Shown in pieces: positions 7,045 through 10,726 of a stretch of 10,726 bases of DNA. Position 1 is the stretch's first letter. Each line of letters starts with the position of its first letter. The stretch is from NCBI GenBank assembly GCA_025454565.1, contig JALOOE010000265.1:1-10726 (forward strand), given 5' to 3'. This DNA is from Anaerolineae bacterium. GTDB taxonomy: Bacteria; Chloroflexota; Anaerolineae; CG2-30-64-16. Below the pieces are notes generated by a model. That model made no database searches and was not told the origin of the DNA. It saw nothing but the letters and a program-made list of their open reading frames with translations. Both the position numbers and the translations under genes were made by a program.

Positions 7045-7827
7045 ATGCCGATCGACGCGCCGATTCATGTAAACGAGGCCAATCTGCCGCGCGTGTTAGG
7101 CGCCGGGCTGCCGGTGCTGCTGGTTTTCTGGCGGCGAGAATGCGCGCCGTGCGACCAGTTGGCGCCGGCGTTGGATCGCCTCGCCAGGAGCACCGCGGGT
7201 CGCGCGCTGATCGCCAAGATCAACGTGGCGGATGAGCCGCGGTTGGCGCAGCGCTATGCCATCGATCGACTGCCGACCATCGTCTTCGCGAAAGCTGGTC
7301 AGGAGATCGGCAGAGCGCTCGGCGCGGCCCCCGAAGCTGACTTGACCGCCTGGCTCGAATACCTGACCGGAACCAGAAGTGCTCGACCGCCCGTCCCATC
7401 CGGCCCCAGTATGCCGCTGCCAGGAGCAGCGGCCGCGCCGCCCCCGCCGTCATCCGAGGCAAGCCGATCCGCCGCTACGGCTCACGGAGAACCCGGCCCC
7501 TCGGCCCACCCCATCACCGTGACCGACGCGACCTTCGACCAACTGATCCGCGCCAGCCAGACGCCGGTGCTCGTGGACTTCTGGGCCGAATGGTGCGGCC
7601 CGTGCAAGATGATCGCGCCCGCGGTGGCCGATCTGGCGCGCGAGTTCGCGGGCCGGGCGGTGGTGGGGAAGCTCAACGTGGATCAGAACCCACGCACGGC
7701 GAGCCGTTACGGCGTGATGAGCATCCCCACGCTGCTGATCTTCAAGAACGGCCAGGTCGTGGATCAGATCGTGGGCGCGCAGCCCGCGCCGGTGCTGCGG
7801 CAGCGCCTGGCGCGGCAGGTGGGGTGA
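7045..7827 (+). CDS. tandem two-domain thioredoxin
   Basis: This 260-residue protein starts at ATG 7045, with GAGGTG at 7034-7039; an in-frame GTG at 7015 lacks such support. It contains two thioredoxin folds. Domain 1 (about 8-110) has CAPC at 33-36 in WRRECAPCDQLAP and a cis-Pro at 77 (RLPT). Domain 2 (about 157-260) has the canonical WCGPCK with Cys184 and Cys187, the buried Asp of VDFWAEW, and a cis-Pro at 228 (SIPT). The two are joined by a Pro/Ala/Ser-rich linker at about 111-156. Thioredoxins reduce protein disulfides and are recharged by thioredoxin reductase. Domain 1 has a Glu in place of the usual Trp before its first Cys, so its redox potential or partner probably differs. No signal peptide is seen, so a cytoplasmic location is likely. 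The fold assignment is firm; the partner and substrate are unknown. Confidence 0.93.
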   Translation: MPIDAPIHVNEANLPRVLGAGLPVLLVFWRRECAPCDQLAPALDRLARSTAGRALIAKINVADEPRLAQRYAIDRLPTIVFAKAGQEIGRALGAAPEADLTAWLEYLTGTRSARPPVPSGPSMPLPGAAAAPPPPSSEASRSAATAHGEPGPSAHPITVTDATFDQLIRASQTPVLVDFWAEWCGPCKMIAPAVADLAREFAGRAVVGKLNVDQNPRTASRYGVMSIPTLLIFKNGQVVDQIVGAQPAPVLRQRLARQVG

Positions 7828-7903
7828 AATAACATCCGGGACATCGCGCCGCCTGAGCTTGATCTTCAGACCTCCGGCTATCCTGCGATCGGTTTGAGCT
7901 TCA

Positions 7904-7938
7904 GTAATCCGTAATCCCCAATCGACAATCCACAATCC
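7904..7938. repeat. five-unit heptanucleotide tandem repeat
   Basis: Five consecutive 7-base units are GTAATCC, GTAATCC, CCAATCG, ACAATCC and ACAATCC, a NNAATCC pattern with exact 7-base period and one altered unit. It is too short and has no spacers, so it is not a CRISPR. It recalls heptamer short tandem repeats known from cyanobacterial genomes and similar word repeats in Chloroflexota intergenic DNA. Confidence 0.85.
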
Positions 7939-7992
7939 TTCCGTTTTCCCTCCGTGATCCCATAACTGGAACGCGCGTTACATACCTCAATC

Positions 7993-8022
7993 TTGACAAG
8001 TACAATACTTGCAAGGTATTTG
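7993..8022 (+). promoter_or_regulatory. candidate eCIS promoter with nested palindromic operator
   Basis: A perfect TTGACA -35 lies at 7993-7998; the best -10 at permitted spacing is weak (TATTTG, 8017-8022, 18-base spacer). Overlapping dyads cover the same bases: CTTG-A-CAAG, CAAGTA-CAA-TACTTG (7997-8011, perfect), CTTGCAAG (8008-8015, perfect) and AATAC...GTATT (8004-8020). A strong -35, poor -10 and overlapping dyads suggest a regulator-controlled promoter for the eCIS genes. This is inference. Confidence 0.4.
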
Positions 8023-8124
8023 CCTGACATATCGGTGAATGCAAGGCCAGAATTGTCGCGCCCGGTGACAGGGGGTGTCCCACACATTCACGTTTCATGT
8101 CCAGTCCAACTCGACTCAGCGACT

Positions 8125-8131
8125 AAGGAGG
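8125..8131 (+). promoter_or_regulatory. strong ribosome binding site of the sheath gene
   Basis: AAGGAGG is a full anti-Shine-Dalgarno match, placed seven bases before the ATG at 8139. It is among the strongest in the window, as expected for a major structural protein, and it fixes the sheath start. Confidence 0.85.
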
Positions 8132-8138
8132 GTTTCAC

Positions 8139-9649
8139 ATGCCAAGCACATTGACCTATCCCGGCGTCTACATCGAGGAAATACCCAGCGGTGTACGCAC
8201 CATAACGGGGGTGGCCACGTCAATCACGGCCTTCCTCGGTAAAGCGCTGCGTGGTCCCACCGATGAACCGATCACGATCACCAGCTTCAGCGATTTCGAG
8301 CGCATCTTCGGCGGGCTGCATCGCGACTTCACGCTCGGCTACGCCGTGCGTGATTTCTTCATCAACGGCGGCGGCCGGGCCATCATCGTGCGGCTCTACA
8401 AACCGGTGGCGGGCAAAGCCGCGAAGGCGCTTTTCGAGGTGCCGGATCTGACGCTCGAGGCGATCTCCGAGGGCGCGTGGGGGATGAAAGTGCGCGCGCG
8501 TGTAGACAAGAAGCCAAGTGACGCGAATCTGCAGGCTGTGGCGCAGCGGCTCGGGGTGCTGCCGGCGGATCTGTTCGATTTGACCCTTCGTGACGGCGGC
8601 ACCGGCGCAACTGAAACGTTCCTCAATCTCACCACGAAAGAGAGCTCGCGGCGCGCAGATCGCGTGCTCAAGGCTGAATCGAGCCTGGTGCGTGTGGCTG
8701 CCAGCCTCGTCCTGCCATCCAATACCAGCCCGGCAGCGCATGCCGGCGCGCTCACCGATGCTGATGTCTGGACACCGCCAAAACCGGTCTCTATCAGCTT
8801 GAAAAGGCCGACCTCTTCAACTTGCTCTGCATCCTGCCTGATGCGCGCGGTGGCGATGTGCCGGACGATGTCTATCAAGAGGCGATGAGCTACTGCGTCA
8901 AACGCCGCGCCATGTTGCTTGTGGATCCAAAGAACGGCTGGTCATCAGTGAGCGCCGCGCAATCCGGCGTGAGCGGGATGAACCTCAACGGCGACGCAGC
9001 CCGCAACGCAGCCATCTACTTCCCGCGCATCAAGCAGGCTGATCCCCGGCTCGACGGTCAGATTGACACCTTCGTGCCGAGCGGGATGATTGCCGGCGTG
9101 ATGGCGCGCACCGATGCACAGCGCGGCGTGTGGAAGGCGCCGGCGGGCATCGATGCTGCTCTCAACGGCGTGGCCGGCCTACAAGCCGAGATGACCGACG
9201 CCGAGAACGGTCTGCTTAATCCGCTGGGCATCAATTGCCTGCGCACCTTCCCCGTCGTCGGCCGTGTCGTGTGGGGCGCGCGTACGTTGCGCGGCGCGGA
9301 CGTGGTCGCCGATGAATACAAGTACATTCCCGTCCGCCGGCTGGCGCTCTTCATCGAGGAGAGCCTCTACCGGGGTACGCAGTGGGTGGTGTTCGAGCCG
9401 AATGATGAACCGCTGTGGGCGCAAATCCGCCTGAACGTGGGCGCGTTCATGAACAACCTCTTCCGGCAGGGCGCGTTCCAGGGCCGGACCCCGCGCGAGG
9501 CATATTTCGTCAAGTGCGACAGGGAGACTACCACCCAGAATGATATCAACCTGGGTATCGTCAACATCCTCGTGGGCTTTGCGCCGCTCAAGCCCGCCGA
9601 GTTCGTGGTGATCAAGCTCCAGCAGATGGCGGGGCAGATCGAGGTCTAA
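8139..9649 (+). pseudogene. contractile injection system tail sheath, broken by a -1 frameshift
   Basis: The product is the contractile sheath that surrounds the tube of a phage-tail-like particle. The first frame (8139-8888) opens with the classic sheath N-terminus MPSTLTYPGVYIEEIPSGVRT, then TAFLGKALRGP, FSDFERIFGG and FFINGGGRAIIVRL, and loses homology after DADV at 8766. The family sequence resumes in the -1 frame, which is open from 8765 to the TAA at 9647-9649: LDTAKTGLYQLEKADLFNLLC, YCVKRRAMLLVDP, then the conserved C-terminus with YIPVRRLALFIEESLYRGTQWVVFEPND, GAFQGRTPREAYFVKCD and VGFAPLKPAEFVVIKL. One added base near 8768 gives an uninterrupted protein of about 503 residues, a normal eCIS sheath length. 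As written, only a fragment of about 249 residues with a wrong tail would be made. Start and ribosome binding site are excellent. The tube gene follows after 10 bases. Family identification is firm; whether the break is biological or a sequence error is open. Confidence 0.85.
8765..8790 (+). other. frame-change site in the sheath gene
   Basis: The -1 frame is closed upstream by TGA at 8762-8764, and family-like sequence in that frame begins with CTG at 8768 (LDTAKTGLYQ), so the shift lies between 8765 and about 8790. The simplest cause is loss of one C, where GATGTCTGG would have been GATGTCCTGG, restoring DVLDTAKTG. An AAAA run at 8780-8783 offers an alternative slip point but would leave VWTPPK in place of VLDTAK. 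Confidence 0.85.
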
Positions 9650-9659
9650 GGAGGCTTCC

Positions 9660-10184
9660 ATGGCTCAGTTCAGTGTGAACGCACAGCGCTTCGATCCATA
9701 CAAGAACTTCAAGTTCCGTGTCAAGTGGGATGGCCGCTACGTGGCCGGCATCAGCAAGGTCGGCGCGCTGAAGCGCACCACCGAGGTGGTGGAGCACCGC
9801 GAAGGCGGCGATCCGAGCACGGGGCGCAAGTCGCCGGGGCGCACGAAGTACGAGGCGATCAGCCTCGAGCGCGGCGTCACCCACGACAAGGAATTCGAGC
9901 AGTGGGCGAACAAGGTCTGGAACTTCGGATCGGGCCTGGGCGCTGAAACCTCACTCAAGGATTTCCGCAAGGACCTCATCATCGAGGTCTACAACGAGGC
10001 GGGGCAACTCGCCATCGCCTACAAGGTTTTTCGCTGCTGGGTCTCGGAATATCAGGCGATGCCCGATCTCGACGCCAACGCCAATGCCGTGGCGATCCAG
10101 ACCATCAAGCTGGAGAATGAGGGCTGGGAGCGCGACTACGAGGTGGCTGAGCCGTCCGAACCCACCTTCACCGAGCCCGGATAA
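9660..10184 (+). CDS. contractile injection system inner tube protein (T4 gp19-like)
   Basis: This 174-residue protein forms the stacked hexameric rings of the inner tube that the contracting sheath drives into a target. It has the layout of the T4 gp19/eCIS tube family: an N-terminal strand segment DPYKNFKFRVKWDGRYVAGISKVGALKRTTEVVEHREGGD, a central GRTKYEAISLERGVTHDKEFEQW, and a C-terminal ECIS-typical CWVSEYQAMPDLDANANAVAIQTIKLENEGWERD. The ending is acidic. AAGGAGG at 9648-9654 overlaps the sheath stop, so sheath and tube are on one transcript. The length is slightly above the usual 145-170 because of a short tail (AEPSEPTFTEPG). The reading frame is intact, unlike its neighbour. The identification is firm. 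Confidence 0.92.
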   Translation: MAQFSVNAQRFDPYKNFKFRVKWDGRYVAGISKVGALKRTTEVVEHREGGDPSTGRKSPGRTKYEAISLERGVTHDKEFEQWANKVWNFGSGLGAETSLKDFRKDLIIEVYNEAGQLAIAYKVFRCWVSEYQAMPDLDANANAVAIQTIKLENEGWERDYEVAEPSEPTFTEPG

Positions 10185-10186
10185 GC

Positions 10187-10726
10187 ATGCGCGCGCTATC
10201 TGGCGACGATTTCCTGCGTCTCTGGGAGGTCGGAGCGGCGCAGCATCCGCTCGATCGGGCGCTCACCATCCTGGCTGCGGCGGAGCCCGATCGCACACGG
10301 CGCGAGCTGGCGCGGCTGCCCAGCGGACGCCGCGATGAACGGCTGCTGGACCTCTACGAGCGCACTTTCGGCAGCCGCGTCGCAGGCCAGGGACGCTGCC
10401 CGAAGTGCGAGGGGCGGGTCGAATTCAGTCTGGAGGCGCGCAACCTGTTGGCGCTTTCGGCGGGCGATGCCGGCGAGGCGCCCCTGGTGGCAGCGAACGA
10501 GGGCTTCACGGTGATGTATCGCTTGCCCGACAGCTTCGACCTGGCCGCGATCGCCCAGTTGGCAGATGTGGGCGAGGCTCGCCAGCGGCTGCTCGAACGC
10601 TGCATCTTGCAGGCTACCCGCGACGGTGTTGAGGTTGCGCTGGAGCAGGCGCCGGATGGCGTCATGGCGCACGTCGCCGAGCAGATGGCCGCCCGCGATC
10701 CGCTGGCCGAGATCGAGCTGGCGCTG
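10187..10726 (+). CDS. eCIS baseplate-hub assembly chaperone-like protein, 3'-truncated by window edge
   Basis: An open frame of 180 codons runs from ATG 10187 off the window end, starting two bases after the tube stop, so it is probably coupled to it. The N-terminal part is helical and rich in Arg and Leu (RALSGDDFLRLWEVG; RTRRELARLPSGRRDERLLDLYERTFG). GRCPKCEGRVEFSLE follows at about residues 71-85, a single CxxC that could form half a metal site, then FTVMYRLPDSFDLAAIAQL and further helices. Proteins of this length and pattern, with LPxGRRDxRLLxLxExxFG followed by CPxC, commonly lie next to the tube gene in eCIS loci and are annotated as T4-type baseplate hub assembly chaperones (gp26-like). 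The name is from memory of that pattern; position in the cluster supports it. No second CxxC is visible in the part seen. Confidence 0.65.
   Translation, partial: MRALSGDDFLRLWEVGAAQHPLDRALTILAAAEPDRTRRELARLPSGRRDERLLDLYERTFGSRVAGQGRCPKCEGRVEFSLEARNLLALSAGDAGEAPLVAANEGFTVMYRLPDSFDLAAIAQLADVGEARQRLLERCILQATRDGVEVALEQAPDGVMAHVAEQMAARDPLAEIELAL

Larger units (their letters stand above)
7828..8138. other. 311-base intergenic region upstream of the eCIS genes
   Basis: I find no convincing gene on either strand here. It contains a five-unit heptamer array (7904-7938), a cluster of nested palindromes overlapping a possible promoter (7993-8022) and, just before 8139, a strong ribosome binding site. 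I see no clear terminator after the thioredoxin stop. From about 7960 the sequence is noticeably more AT-rich than the flanking genes. Confidence 0.7.

Noticed and set aside
7904..7938. CRISPR array
   Set aside because: Units are 7 bases, directly adjacent, with no spacers.
8067..8079. GACA-GGGGG-TGTC inverted repeat as an operator
   Set aside because: Four-base arms are too short to distinguish from chance.
7450..8098. Minus-strand open frames over the eCIS upstream region
   Set aside because: They read through the heptamer array and antisense to the thioredoxin gene, with no ribosome binding sites or familiar sequence.
8139..9649. Programmed -1 frameshifting as the default explanation for the sheath
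   Set aside because: Known tail recoding concerns tail assembly chaperones, not sheaths; there is no good X-XXY-YYZ heptamer (CCA before AAA re-pairs poorly), and family-like residues start before the A-run.

Overview
This is a GC-rich bacterial segment. It joins a stretch of ordinary chromosomal genes to what looks like the first genes of a phage-tail-like contractile injection system (eCIS). No 16S or other clade marker is present. The gene content (YfhO-type membrane protein, tandem thioredoxin, fused Nnr, YtxH-like protein) and the short word-like microrepeats in and between genes fit Chloroflexota, perhaps an Anaerolineae-type lineage. That assignment is inference only.

Region 1 (1-1721, + strand): the 3' part of mnmA (tRNA 2-thiouridylase) overlaps by 4 bases a small three-helix membrane protein. 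A new promoter with an extended -10 then drives two small membrane-anchored proteins: a single-helix protein of DUF948-like architecture and a YtxH-like protein. A strong rho-independent terminator follows.

Region 2 (1722-4285, - strand): a two-gene operon with a 4-base overlap. The first gene is a divergent CcmC/CcsA-like heme-handling membrane protein. The second is a fused NAD(P)H-hydrate epimerase/dehydratase (Nnr) carrying a large, very acidic insertion in its epimerase half.

Region 3 (4208-7044, + strand): a divergent promoter pair serves the operon above and a large YfhO/GT-C-type membrane protein. That gene holds a 60-bp tandem duplication at a conserved motif and an in-frame, low-complexity loop insertion. 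Downstream is a word-rich inverted repeat.

Region 4 (7045-8138, + strand): a secreted-looking linker joins two thioredoxin domains, one CAPC and one canonical WCGPC. A 311-base intergenic region follows. It holds a 5 x 7-nt repeat array, a cluster of nested palindromes overlapping a candidate promoter, and a very strong ribosome binding site.

Region 5 (8139-10726, + strand): the eCIS genes are sheath, inner tube and a baseplate-hub-chaperone-like protein that runs off the window. The sheath reading frame is broken by a single -1 shift near 8768. It is otherwise full length, so it is either a recent inactivating deletion, a sequence error, or (less likely) recoding. The rest of the eCIS (spike, baseplate, ATPase, effectors) would lie beyond 10726.
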